Shown here in pieces: positions 54,577-63,080 of a DNA stretch of 64,000 bases (position 1 is its first letter; each line of letters opens with the position of its first letter). Position numbers and translations under genes: made by a program. The notes below the pieces were generated by a model. That model was not told the DNA's origin and made no database searches. It saw only the letters and a list, made by a program, of their open reading frames with translations. Source of the stretch: an uncultured Verrucomicrobiota bacterium (GTDB lineage Bacteria > Verrucomicrobiota > Kiritimatiellia > CAIVKH01); NCBI GenBank assembly GCA_937996795.1, contig CALKUH010000069.1:62001-126000 (forward strand). Direction: 5' to 3'.

Positions 54577-55692
54577 TTATTGCGTCAGTTCAAACGTCGC
54601 GCGGCCCCGCGATTGGCCGTTGACCTGGATCTCGATGGCGTGCGTGCCGGGATAGTACGGGCGGATGCCGATGGGGCGGAAGGAATGGCGCTTCTCGATG
54701 CGCGCGGACTCGCCCGGCTTCAATCGTCGCGTGGTCAACTTGAATACCTTCGGGCTCGTCCGCCCGTTCGCCTTCACATGGTGGACGATGTAGTCGATCA
54801 TCAGCGCCTGCGCCGTTTTCGCGGAGGAACGCACATCGAACTGGATCGTGACGACGTCGCCCACGCGGATGCGCGCCGGCGCGACGAGCAGGGACGAGAT
54901 GCGAACTTCAACATTGCGCGGATAGCCCAGCAGCTCCAGCGCCTCCGGGTGGCCCTGTTTTAGGAGCGTGCGCAGCGCGTGCTTTACCAGCCACCGCGTG
55001 CCGGGATTGCGGACTTTCTTCCATCGTCTGAGGGTCGCGACGACGAGGTCGGGGTGGTCCTTCGCGATGTCGTTGAGGTTGTTCGCGACCGAACGGCGGA
55101 CGAAGAGTTCCGGGTCTTCCTTTAAAATGTCAAGGATGGCGAGGACCGGTTTGGGGTCGCGCACAAATTTTTGCAGCCGCATGCCCCACGGCAATCGCGG
55201 GCGCGAGCCCTCCGATGCGAGGCGGCGGACCTGCGGATGCGGATCGCGCGCCCAAGTGTGCAGGACGGCGAGGGTGGATTCCGTGTGGCGGTCGAGGAAC
55301 GGGCGGATCGCGAACTCCGCCGAGAACCGCTTCGTCATCTCGCGCAGCGCGGGCAGCGCGCGAGCCGGATCGTCGATTCCATACTCCGCGACATACGCGC
55401 AGACGGCCATGATGTGAAAGCCGGGATACGACTCGGGACCCTCATTGGGTCGCTCCGGGCCGAGCGCCTTCAGCAGGATCGCCACGGCCTTGGGGAAATC
55501 CTTCGGCAAATGCGCGTGCAGCGTATCGCGGATCAGCGCGCACCGCTCGTTCAATCCCAACGGCGCCAAATTCGGCAGGATGTCGCGCAAAAACGCCTCG
55601 CGCCGAAACGCCGGCCACGCGCGCGCCAGGTTGCCCGCCAGTTCGCGGACGCCGCGTTCGTTGAAGAAGAGATCGCGCATGGATTCACTCAT
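54577..55692 (-). CDS. alkC: DNA alkylation repair glycosylase AlkC
   Basis: 371 residues. HEAT-like helical repeats (LRDILPNLAPLGLNERCALI, DPHPQVRRLASEGSRPRLPW, LFVRRSVANNLNDIAKDHPD) in the AlkC/AlkD family, followed by a C-terminal Ig-like domain (ISSLLVAPARIRVGDVVTIQ, SSAKTAQALMIDYIVHHVKA, THAIEIQVNGQSRG). The HEAT plus Ig arrangement is specific to AlkC, which removes N3-methylated bases without base flipping. Next gene upstream is a small unknown protein. Confidence 0.9.
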   Translation of the reverse strand: MSESMRDLFFNERGVRELAGNLARAWPAFRREAFLRDILPNLAPLGLNERCALIRDTLHAHLPKDFPKAVAILLKALGPERPNEGPESYPGFHIMAVCAYVAEYGIDDPARALPALREMTKRFSAEFAIRPFLDRHTESTLAVLHTWARDPHPQVRRLASEGSRPRLPWGMRLQKFVRDPKPVLAILDILKEDPELFVRRSVANNLNDIAKDHPDLVVATLRRWKKVRNPGTRWLVKHALRTLLKQGHPEALELLGYPRNVEVRISSLLVAPARIRVGDVVTIQFDVRSSAKTAQALMIDYIVHHVKANGRTSPKVFKLTTRRLKPGESARIEKRHSFRPIGIRPYYPGTHAIEIQVNGQSRGRATFELTQ

Positions 55693-55698
55693 GGGGAA

Positions 55699-56079
55699 CT
55701 AGATTCCTGTCGCGCGCGATGAGGCTGCCTCGGATCTCATCAAGCGCGAGGCGAATCGCAGCGCCTTAAGCCTGTTCCGCTGCAATGTATGGTGAGCCGA
55801 GCCGGGAGAGAAGCGCTGCCGGGTTGCTTCCACTTGTCGGATCAACGTCGTCATGGTGTGAAGTGCGCTGAGCAGTTCCTTTTTCGTCCATTGGCGGGGC
55901 TTGCTCGTGTTTGGTTTCGTCAACAGGGCGGCAATTTTCAAGACTTGGAGTTGAGATCGAAGCCTCTTGTGTTGCCATGTTCCCGGCGGCAGCTTTTTTC
56001 GGGCCTTCCCGGACTTGCTGATTAATGAGGCGAGTGGTCGTAGCGCCTCTCGCCTGGCATCTGAACTCGGCCGTTTCAT
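55699..56079 (-). CDS. Small basic protein with internal duplication
   Basis: 126 residues, unrecognised. Two similar helical units of about 37 residues: SLISKSGKARKKLPPGTWQH (then KRLRSQLQVLKIAALL) and TLIRQVEATRQRFSPGSAHH (then TLQRNRLKALRFASRLM), sharing the PG, H and leucine pattern. Highly basic, so it may bind nucleic acid. It sits between alkC and rdgB on the same strand; ends 6 bp from the alkC start. Confidence 0.6.
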   Translation of the reverse strand: MKRPSSDARREALRPLASLISKSGKARKKLPPGTWQHKRLRSQLQVLKIAALLTKPNTSKPRQWTKKELLSALHTMTTLIRQVEATRQRFSPGSAHHTLQRNRLKALRFASRLMRSEAASSRATGI

Positions 56080-56094
56080 TTTTTTACCGTTTCG

Positions 56095-56691
56095 TCAGCC
56101 GATCTGCGCGAGCAGGGAGCCCCATGCCGATTTTGCTTCCGCGAGTGCGCGGGCGCGGTGGGAGATCCGGTTCTTCACCTCGATGGGGAGTTCCGCGAAG
56201 GTCCGGGCATGGCCGTCCGGCTGGAACACCGGGTCATAGCCGAAGCCGCTGTCGCCGCGCGGTGCGGGCGTGATGACGCCTTCGCACGCGCCGGCCACGC
56301 AGCGTGTCGCGCCGTCGGGACTGGCGAGCGCGAGGACGCAGCGGAATCGGGCGCGGCGGTTGGGTTCCCCGGCGAGCGCCGCCAGCAGCTTCCGGTTGTT
56401 GGCGTCATCCGTCGAACCCGCGCCGGCGTAGCGCGCCGAGTACACGCCGGGCTGGCCGCCGAGCGCATCCACCTCCAGCCCCGAATCGTCCGCCAGCGTC
56501 CACAATCCCGAGAAGCGCGCGAGCGTGGCGGCCTTCTTGGTGGCGTTCGCCTCGAAGGTGGCGCCGTCCTCCTCGACGCCCGGCGCGCCCGGCACGTCGC
56601 GCAGCCCCACCAGCTCCAGGCCCGGCGCATCCAGCAATGCGCGCAATTCCCGCAGCTTCCCCGCATTATTCGTCGCAATCAGCAGTTTCAT
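56095..56691 (-). CDS. rdgB: Non-canonical purine NTP pyrophosphatase (RdgB/HAM1)
   Basis: 198 residues. Removes dITP/XTP to keep inosine out of DNA. Signature segments: MKLLIATNNAGKLRELRALL, DSGLEVDALGGQPGVYSARY, RCVLALASPDG and SGFGYDPVFQPDGHARTFAE, with KNRISHRARAL at the end. Length normal. Chosen ATG starts the conserved fold. Confidence 0.96.
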   Translation of the reverse strand: MKLLIATNNAGKLRELRALLDAPGLELVGLRDVPGAPGVEEDGATFEANATKKAATLARFSGLWTLADDSGLEVDALGGQPGVYSARYAGAGSTDDANNRKLLAALAGEPNRRARFRCVLALASPDGATRCVAGACEGVITPAPRGDSGFGYDPVFQPDGHARTFAELPIEVKNRISHRARALAEAKSAWGSLLAQIG

Positions 56692-56826
56692 CCGGATCCC
56701 CGCGCGCACCTTAACAAGATCCCATCCACCCGGCAACGGATGGAGCCTGCGAAGTGAAAGAACACGAGCAACCGCCGGCGGCGCTGCGAGGTCCCCCCTC
56801 TGTCCGCTTGCAACCGGGGCAGTGGC

Positions 56827-56862
56827 GTGACACGCCAATACACCTTCTATATAAGCATTGCA
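56827..56862 (+). promoter_or_regulatory. Sigma70-like promoter with predicted leaderless start
   Basis: GTGACA (56827-56832), a 17-base spacer, TATAAG (56850-56855), and the ATG starting seven bases after the -10 element, where transcription would begin. There is no Shine-Dalgarno sequence before the ATG. Confidence 0.55.
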
Positions 56863-57890
56863 TGCCCGAATGCGTTGTACGTCTTTGTGAGGGCGAGAGT
56901 CTCGATGCCTTTCTGGCGGTTGCTGAAAAGGTTTATGTCGGGGATTCCTTCCACCAGCCGTCCCGGCGCGAAGCGGTGCTTTCCGGACTTCGCCGCAAGG
57001 ACTTCGAAGCATGTCAGGCGCTCTTTCTTGCGGGTGACGCGGCGCGTGTTGCCGCGCGTATTTCATCCTCACTCCTGGACGACGCGGGCCGGCCCTGCGG
57101 ACTGCTTGGGTTTTTCGAGGCAGTGAACAATACGCGGGCCGTTCGCGCTCTTTTTGAAGCGGCGCTTGACTGGTTGCGCGCACAGGGCGTGAAAACCGTA
57201 ATCGGTCCGATGGATGGCGACACCTGGCACAGGTACCGGCTCAACGTCGGACCCTTCGACACGGCCCCCTTTCTGATGGAGCCATACAACCCCGCATATT
57301 ATCCGACCCTCTGGGAATCCAGCGGGTTCTCGCAGATTGAGGGATACTACTCGTCTTGTGTCGAGGATGTGCCGGCTGCTGTGCGTGAAACCGAACGGAT
57401 TGCGGCGCGCGCCCTGGCCCGCGGCTATGAACTGCGCCCGCTCCGCATCCATGCGGTGCGGGACGATCTGCTGAAAATATACGAGATTTCCCGTCGGATC
57501 TTCGCGAAAAACCGGTTCTACACCGAGATCACAAGCGATGAATTCCTCGCGCTCTATCGCGGCATCGACACGCTGCTCGTTGATGGGTTGAACTGGTTCG
57601 CCCGGGACGGCAGCGGTGAAGATGTCGGATTCGTGTTTGCGTTTCCGAATCGCATCGGCGCCGCGCCTCCAGACGCGATCAACATCAAGACACTGGGTGT
57701 TGTTCCCGAACGCCAGCGAACGGGCGTCGCCCTTGCGCTGATGCATCGCGTCTATTCGGAAATCGCGAAGGCCGGATACCGGCGCGCAAACCTGTGCCTG
57801 ATCCGCGATGGAAATCCTTCGGGGAGAATGGACGGTGGACAAGGCCGTGTTTTCCGCCGCTATGCTCTCTATCAGCGGATTCTCGCATGA
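56862..57890 (+). CDS. GNAT-like acyltransferase
   Basis: 342 residues. A C-terminal GNAT core is suggested by TLGVVPERQRTGVALALMHR and VYSEIAKAGYRRANLCLIRD (acetyl-CoA-binding loop and following helix), with IRDGNPSGRMDGGQGRVFRR. The N-terminal half contains GFFEAVNNTRAVRALFEAAL, TVIGPMDGDTWHRYRLNVGP and AYYPTLWESSGFSQIEGYYS, typical of a two-domain (double-GNAT) protein. The donor and acceptor are unknown. It overlaps the AMP ligase by 4 bp (ATGA), and a leaderless start is predicted. Confidence 0.72.
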   Translation: MPECVVRLCEGESLDAFLAVAEKVYVGDSFHQPSRREAVLSGLRRKDFEACQALFLAGDAARVAARISSSLLDDAGRPCGLLGFFEAVNNTRAVRALFEAALDWLRAQGVKTVIGPMDGDTWHRYRLNVGPFDTAPFLMEPYNPAYYPTLWESSGFSQIEGYYSSCVEDVPAAVRETERIAARALARGYELRPLRIHAVRDDLLKIYEISRRIFAKNRFYTEITSDEFLALYRGIDTLLVDGLNWFARDGSGEDVGFVFAFPNRIGAAPPDAINIKTLGVVPERQRTGVALALMHRVYSEIAKAGYRRANLCLIRDGNPSGRMDGGQGRVFRRYALYQRILA

Positions 57891-59440
57891 GCGCCCAATC
57901 GGATTCCAACGTGGTTCACTTGCTGCGCTCCGCGGCCGGGCGCCATCCGAACCGCCTTGCGTTGGTTGCGCCGGACAACTCGATCACATTCGGTGATCTC
58001 TGGCAGCGCGTGGATCGGTTCGGTGCGGGGCTTCTTGCGGCGGGCCTGCAATCCGGTGATCGCGCCATCTGCATGGCGCCGATGTCCATCGAACTCTATG
58101 TCGCGCTTCTGGGCATTCTCAAGGTGGGTGCGGTTGCAGTTTTTGTCGACCCGTGGATTGGTATTCGGCAGGTTGCGGCTTTTTCGGCGTTTGCCGAACC
58201 GCGCGCCTTTGTCGGCATCCCGAAGAGCCATGCGCTTCGTCTCCTCGAACCGACGCTTCGGCATATCATTCTGGGCGTCACAACGGGCTCCCGCATATGG
58301 CGTTTCCCCGCACGGCGCACGTTTGCGGAACTGGAATCAGGCGGTGGCGACGGCCGCATCTTTACCGCGAGACCGGATGATCCGGCGCTGATCACGTTTA
58401 CCTCCGGTTCGAGCGGAACGCCCAAGGGCGCCAACCGCACGCACGGTTTCCTGCTGGCCCAGCACGAAGCGCTCGCCGCGGAATTTCCGGCGCGAGACGA
58501 CGATGTCGATTTGCCGACATTCCCCGTATTCGCGCTGAACAATATCGCACTTGGCATCACGACGATCATTCCGGACATGGATTTCCGGAATGTTGCAGCG
58601 ACCGACGGCGCGCGGATTGCGAAACAAATCGCGCGCAACGGGGTGACGACCTGCACGGCGTCGCCGCCATTCTTTGACCGGCTTGCAAACCATTCACTTC
58701 GATTGAGGCGCATTCTCACGGGCGGCGCCCCGGTGACCGATGGCCAGATCCGGCGCTGGAGGGCCGCGTGGCCGGAAACGGAAATCGTCGTTGTGTACGG
58801 CTCCACGGAAGCGGAGCCTGTGGCACATATCACCGCCGAAGAGCGGCTCTCGGTTGTCGGGCCGGGGTTCTGCGCCGGTCGCGTCAGCCCGCGCGTACGT
58901 GCGAGAATCATTCCCATCCAGCGCGGCCCTGCACGGGATGTGCGGGCGCTGGAAGTCGGCCGGATCGGCGAACTGCTGGTCAGCGGCGATCACGTTTGCA
59001 GGGATTACTTCCGCAATCCCGAAGCCGTGGCGGAGAACAAGGTCCGAGAGTTGGGTGGCGCGGTATGGCATCGAATGGGCGATACGGGCTCCTTCGACGC
59101 GCGGGGCCGGTTCTGGCTGGCGGGTCGTGTCCACTCCACCATCACGCGCGCGGGCGCTCATGTTCATCCGCAACTGGTCGAGCAGGCCGCCGCTGGTCCC
59201 GACATATTAATGGTCGCTGCAGTTGGGTTGTCCGACGCCTTGATGGGCGAGCGCGTTGTTCTGGTGGTCGTTCCGGCGGATGATGAGTTGGATTGCGCGG
59301 TCATTCGGAAGCGCGTCGAAGCCGCGGGTCAGGTTGTCGACGACATCGTTCTTTGGCGCGACCCCTTGCCTGTGGATCCGAGGCACAATACCAAAATCGA
59401 TTACACGCAACTTCGCAAGCGACTCATGGAGAAACGATGA
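57887..59440 (+). CDS. AMP-dependent acyl/aryl ligase (ANL superfamily)
   Basis: 517 residues. P-loop TFTSGSSGTPKGANRTHGFL, the A5 motif VVYGSTEAEPVAHI, A7 HRMGDTGSFDARGRFWLAG and the C-terminal A10-like DPRHNTKIDYTQLRKR with the catalytic lysine position. N-terminal LALVAPDNSITFGDLWQRVD is also typical. Activates a carboxylate as an acyl-AMP. The substrate pocket cannot be read without a structural model. It overlaps its neighbours by 4 bp on both sides. Confidence 0.9.
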   Translation: MSAQSDSNVVHLLRSAAGRHPNRLALVAPDNSITFGDLWQRVDRFGAGLLAAGLQSGDRAICMAPMSIELYVALLGILKVGAVAVFVDPWIGIRQVAAFSAFAEPRAFVGIPKSHALRLLEPTLRHIILGVTTGSRIWRFPARRTFAELESGGGDGRIFTARPDDPALITFTSGSSGTPKGANRTHGFLLAQHEALAAEFPARDDDVDLPTFPVFALNNIALGITTIIPDMDFRNVAATDGARIAKQIARNGVTTCTASPPFFDRLANHSLRLRRILTGGAPVTDGQIRRWRAAWPETEIVVVYGSTEAEPVAHITAEERLSVVGPGFCAGRVSPRVRARIIPIQRGPARDVRALEVGRIGELLVSGDHVCRDYFRNPEAVAENKVRELGGAVWHRMGDTGSFDARGRFWLAGRVHSTITRAGAHVHPQLVEQAAAGPDILMVAAVGLSDALMGERVVLVVVPADDELDCAVIRKRVEAAGQVVDDIVLWRDPLPVDPRHNTKIDYTQLRKRLMEKR

Positions 59441-60396
59441 ACTCTCCCGCGCAAGGCTTGAGCCGCTCTGATCCCTTTCCACGGAGGCTGTGCGCGTATC
59501 TGCGCGAGCGGTTCCCGCCGGTTGGGAATGTGGTGCTGATCGTCAGCTACTACTCATCGAACCAGTTCCTGGCCTGTGCCCTTGCACATCCTGGCGAGCC
59601 GATGTCGTATTCGATCCGGTCCCTGCTGGGCGGCATTCTTTTGCTCTGCATGTTTTTTCACCTGCGGGTGTTCGACGAGCACAAGGACTTCGAGGAAGAT
59701 CGCCGCCACTACCCGCACCGGATACTCCAGAGCGGGTTGATCACGCTGCGCGATCTCAAGGTGCTTGGGGCCATCGCGATCGGGATCGAGATGCTCATCG
59801 CCGCCTGGCTTGGCGTCGCAACCATGATCGCCACGCTGATCGCGCTTGGATTCTCCGTTCTCATGCTCAAGGAGTTCTTCCTGGGCGACTGGCTGCGGAA
59901 GCACTTCCTCACCTACGCCGTTTCGCACATGCTGATCATGCCGCTTTTCTCGCTGGTGGTCTTCAGTGTGGCGACCAACCGGTTCCCGTGGGAAGCGCCG
60001 GGATGGTACTGGGTGTATGCCTTTGTCGGGTTCTTCGTCACCTTCAACTGGGAGGTTTCCCGCAAGATCCGGTCGCCCGATCAGGAGATCGACGGCGTGG
60101 ATTCCTACACCAAGGTCTTCGGGACGTACGGGGCGGCCTACATCGTGCTGCTCATTCGCGTGATTGACACGCTCCTCGTGGCGTTGGTGGGCATCCAACT
60201 CGGGCTGAGCCCATGGTTCTACGGCGTGCTTGTCGCGCTCTTCTGTGTCTGCACGGCCGGCTTCCTTCAATACCGGTTTCGCACATGCGCCGAAACGGCG
60301 AAACGGATGGAAACCTACGCGGGACTCTATATCGTGGCCTTTGATATGACGCTGGCCATCGAATTGGTCCGATTGAATGGCTTTGCCCTCTCATGA
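59437..60396 (+). CDS. UbiA-family prenyltransferase (membrane)
   Basis: 319 residues. About eight membrane helices. The first Asp-rich motif is RVFDEHKDFEEDRRHYPHR (prenyl-diphosphate-Mg site) and the second is SRKIRSPDQEIDGVDSYTKV, both at the positions expected for UbiA proteins. It would transfer a prenyl group to an acceptor. It is translationally coupled to the AMP ligase and the next gene (ATGA both sides). Which prenyl and acceptor it uses is unknown. Confidence 0.85.
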   Translation: MNSPAQGLSRSDPFPRRLCAYLRERFPPVGNVVLIVSYYSSNQFLACALAHPGEPMSYSIRSLLGGILLLCMFFHLRVFDEHKDFEEDRRHYPHRILQSGLITLRDLKVLGAIAIGIEMLIAAWLGVATMIATLIALGFSVLMLKEFFLGDWLRKHFLTYAVSHMLIMPLFSLVVFSVATNRFPWEAPGWYWVYAFVGFFVTFNWEVSRKIRSPDQEIDGVDSYTKVFGTYGAAYIVLLIRVIDTLLVALVGIQLGLSPWFYGVLVALFCVCTAGFLQYRFRTCAETAKRMETYAGLYIVAFDMTLAIELVRLNGFALS

Positions 60397-63080
60397 CGCA
60401 TCCCACCGACGCTTGGATCGTTTCGTGCCGCGCGGCGGCGCGCCCGGCCGCTCGCGATGTCGGCGGCAAAGCGGCGAACCTGTACCGCCTTGGCGAAATG
60501 GGACAACCCGTGCCCCCATGGTATGCGGTGACGGCCCCGGCCTTTCGCGTCGCGTTGCATGCGGAGCAAGCCCGTCAACCGGTCGCGATCGAGAAGCGCC
60601 GCGCGTGGATCGCGGGCATTCCGTTGCCGTCCGGCCTTGTGGAGGCCGTGCGGAAGGCGCATGCCGGGGTCATTCCGACCGGAAGCTTTGTTGCCGTGCG
60701 TTCATCCGCTGTGGATGAGGATGGCGCGGGGCAATCATTTGCCGGGCTGCACGACAGCTTCCTGTTCCTCAGAACCGAGGAGGAAATTCTCGATGCCATC
60801 CGCCGCGTGTGGGCCTCGGCCTACAACGAGCGGGCTCTCGCCTACCGGCGCGAGCGCGGATTGTCGGTGGATGGCATCGCGGTTTGCGTGATTGTTCAGC
60901 AGATGGTGGACGCTTCGGCCAGCGGCGTGATGTTCACCGCGAACCCCGTGACGGGCAGTGTGCACGAGATCGTCATCAGCTCGCTTTACGGCGCGGGCGA
61001 GGGCCTTGTGAGCCAGGGTCTTGACGCGGATACGTTCACCGTGCGCAAGGGCGATCTCCGTATGGAGCGCGAACTTGCCATCAAATGCGAGCAGATGGCT
61101 TTTGACAAGGGGGCGGGTCGCGGGCTCGTGAAGACAGCTGTTTCGCCGGATCGGCAATCGGAACCAAGCCTGACGGACGATCAGGTGGTCGCCCTGGCTC
61201 GTGCCGGACTCGCCATTGAGCGCGCCTATGGACGCCCAAAGGACATTGAGTTCGCGATCGACGCGTCCGGACGACTGCATCTTCTTCAGGCCCGGCCCAT
61301 CACCACCGTTGCGGAGTACGGGCCGGCGGCGGGGAATCATCTGATCTGGGACAATTCGAACATCATCGAGAGCTACTCCGGCGTCACGTCGCCCATGACG
61401 TTCAGCTTCATTCGCCGCGCGTACACCATCGTCTATCACTGCTTCGCCGAGGTCATGGGGATTGCGCCCGGCGTGGTCAAGGCGAGCCGTCCGGTGTTCG
61501 AGAACATGCTCGGCCTCATTCGCGGGCAGGTGTACTACAATCTCCTCAACTGGTATCGCCTCATCCGGCTCTTCCCTGGCTTTGGCTTCAACAAGCAGTT
61601 CATGGAGGCGATGATGGGCGTGCGGGAGCCGGCGGAGCTGAGGGATGAGTATGTCGCGCCCTCCGCGGCTCGTCGCATCTTCGTGGAGCTTCCCGCCCTC
61701 ATCCGGCTCGTCGTCCGGACCGCGTGGAACTTTTTGAGGATTCAGGCCTGGGTCCAGCAGTTTGACGCGAATTTCAAAAGCCACTACGCGCGATGGACCG
61801 CGCTTCGGTTCGGTGATCTGCACCCGCGCGAGATGATGGACGTGTATCGCGACATGGAGGATTCGCTTCTTTGGAACTGGCGCGCGCCGATCATCAACGA
61901 CTTCTACGTGATGATCCACTACGGTGTTCTTAAGAAACTTTGCGCCGCGTGGTGCGGTGACACGCAGGGTTCGCTCCAGAACGATCTGATCTGCGGCGAG
62001 GGCGGAATCGAAAGCACCGAGCCGACTCGGCTGCTGCTGGAATTGGCATCGCTCGCGCAAGGTGACGAGACGCTGCGGCGCAGGATCCTGGACGAACCCG
62101 CCGCTGACCTTGCCCGCGCGATTCCGGGTGATCCGCGTTTCGCGGCCTTCACCGCAGCATTTAACCGCTATCTGGGTCTCTACGGATTCCGCTGCATGAA
62201 CGAACTCAAGCTCGAGGAATACTCCCTGCGCGACCGACCCGACTTCGTCTACACGATTCTTCGGAATTATCTCTCCCTGAACCGGCCGGAGGCTCTGGAT
62301 GTCGGGGCGATGGCCGAGCGCGAACAGCAGATTCGCCGTGACGCCGAGGCCCGCTCTTTGGGCGCGCTCTCCCTGCCGAAGCGAATGATATTTCGCCGCG
62401 TGCTTCGCAATGCGCGACTCGGTGTGAAGAATCGCGAAAACATGCGCTTCGCCCGCACGCGCATCTACGGTCTGCTTCGCGAGTTGATTCGCGCCTTTGG
62501 CTCCCGACTGGCCGAAGAGGGGGTTCTGGCCGACCGGGAGGATGTCTTCTACCTCACGCTCGATGAATGTCAGAACTACGTGAAGGGAACAGCCGTCACG
62601 ACCAGGCTTGCGGAGCTCGCCGCTTTGCGGAAGCGCGAGTTCGCCGCATATCGTTCGGAGACGGACGCCTTTCCAGAAGACCGGTTTGAAACATACGGCA
62701 TGGTGTATCACAAAAACCGCTTCAAGAACGCCGTGGCGCAGGCGCCCGTCGCGGCCGATGGCAACCTGCGCGGGACGGGCTGTTGTCCGGGTGTCCGGGA
62801 GGGCCTCGTCAAGGTGTTGCGTTCGCCGTCCGACGACCTCCGACTCAATGGCGAGATCCTCGTAGCGGAGCGAACCGATCCAGGCTGGGTTCCGCTCTAC
62901 CCGTCGATTTCCGGGCTGCTCATTGAGCGTGGAAGCATTCTGTCGCACTCCGCCATCGTTGCGCGGGAGATGGGCATACCGACCATCGTCGGCATTCCGC
63001 ACCTGACCTCGCATCTCCGCACCGGGGCGAGCGTGCGCATGGACGGCGCCTCTGGTGTGATCGAGATCACCAAGTCGTGA
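60393..63080 (+). CDS. Pyruvate-phosphate-dikinase-like phosphotransferase, RPH-type architecture
   Basis: 895 residues. N-terminal ATP-grasp/PEP-synthase-type domain (GGKAANLYRLGEMGQPVPPW, FVAVRSSAVDEDGAGQSFAG, VMFTANPVTGS, HLLQARPITT). Residues about 330-760 are a helical region without close matches to PEP synthase. The C-terminal 110 residues form the mobile phosphohistidine domain, with the catalytic His in GSILSHSAIVAREMGIPTIV. There is no PEP-binding barrel, so it matches the three-domain rifampicin phosphotransferase layout rather than PEP synthase. It would transfer the beta-phosphate of ATP to a non-pyruvate acceptor. Ends 14 bp inside the convergent gene. Confidence 0.85.
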   Translation: MTHPTDAWIVSCRAAARPAARDVGGKAANLYRLGEMGQPVPPWYAVTAPAFRVALHAEQARQPVAIEKRRAWIAGIPLPSGLVEAVRKAHAGVIPTGSFVAVRSSAVDEDGAGQSFAGLHDSFLFLRTEEEILDAIRRVWASAYNERALAYRRERGLSVDGIAVCVIVQQMVDASASGVMFTANPVTGSVHEIVISSLYGAGEGLVSQGLDADTFTVRKGDLRMERELAIKCEQMAFDKGAGRGLVKTAVSPDRQSEPSLTDDQVVALARAGLAIERAYGRPKDIEFAIDASGRLHLLQARPITTVAEYGPAAGNHLIWDNSNIIESYSGVTSPMTFSFIRRAYTIVYHCFAEVMGIAPGVVKASRPVFENMLGLIRGQVYYNLLNWYRLIRLFPGFGFNKQFMEAMMGVREPAELRDEYVAPSAARRIFVELPALIRLVVRTAWNFLRIQAWVQQFDANFKSHYARWTALRFGDLHPREMMDVYRDMEDSLLWNWRAPIINDFYVMIHYGVLKKLCAAWCGDTQGSLQNDLICGEGGIESTEPTRLLLELASLAQGDETLRRRILDEPAADLARAIPGDPRFAAFTAAFNRYLGLYGFRCMNELKLEEYSLRDRPDFVYTILRNYLSLNRPEALDVGAMAEREQQIRRDAEARSLGALSLPKRMIFRRVLRNARLGVKNRENMRFARTRIYGLLRELIRAFGSRLAEEGVLADREDVFYLTLDECQNYVKGTAVTTRLAELAALRKREFAAYRSETDAFPEDRFETYGMVYHKNRFKNAVAQAPVAADGNLRGTGCCPGVREGLVKVLRSPSDDLRLNGEILVAERTDPGWVPLYPSISGLLIERGSILSHSAIVAREMGIPTIVGIPHLTSHLRTGASVRMDGASGVIEITKS

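Noticed and set aside
60393..63080. Rifampicin resistance gene
   Set aside because: Architecture matches, but the linked UbiA, ligase and prenol-kinase-like genes point elsewhere and substrate-site residues could not be verified.
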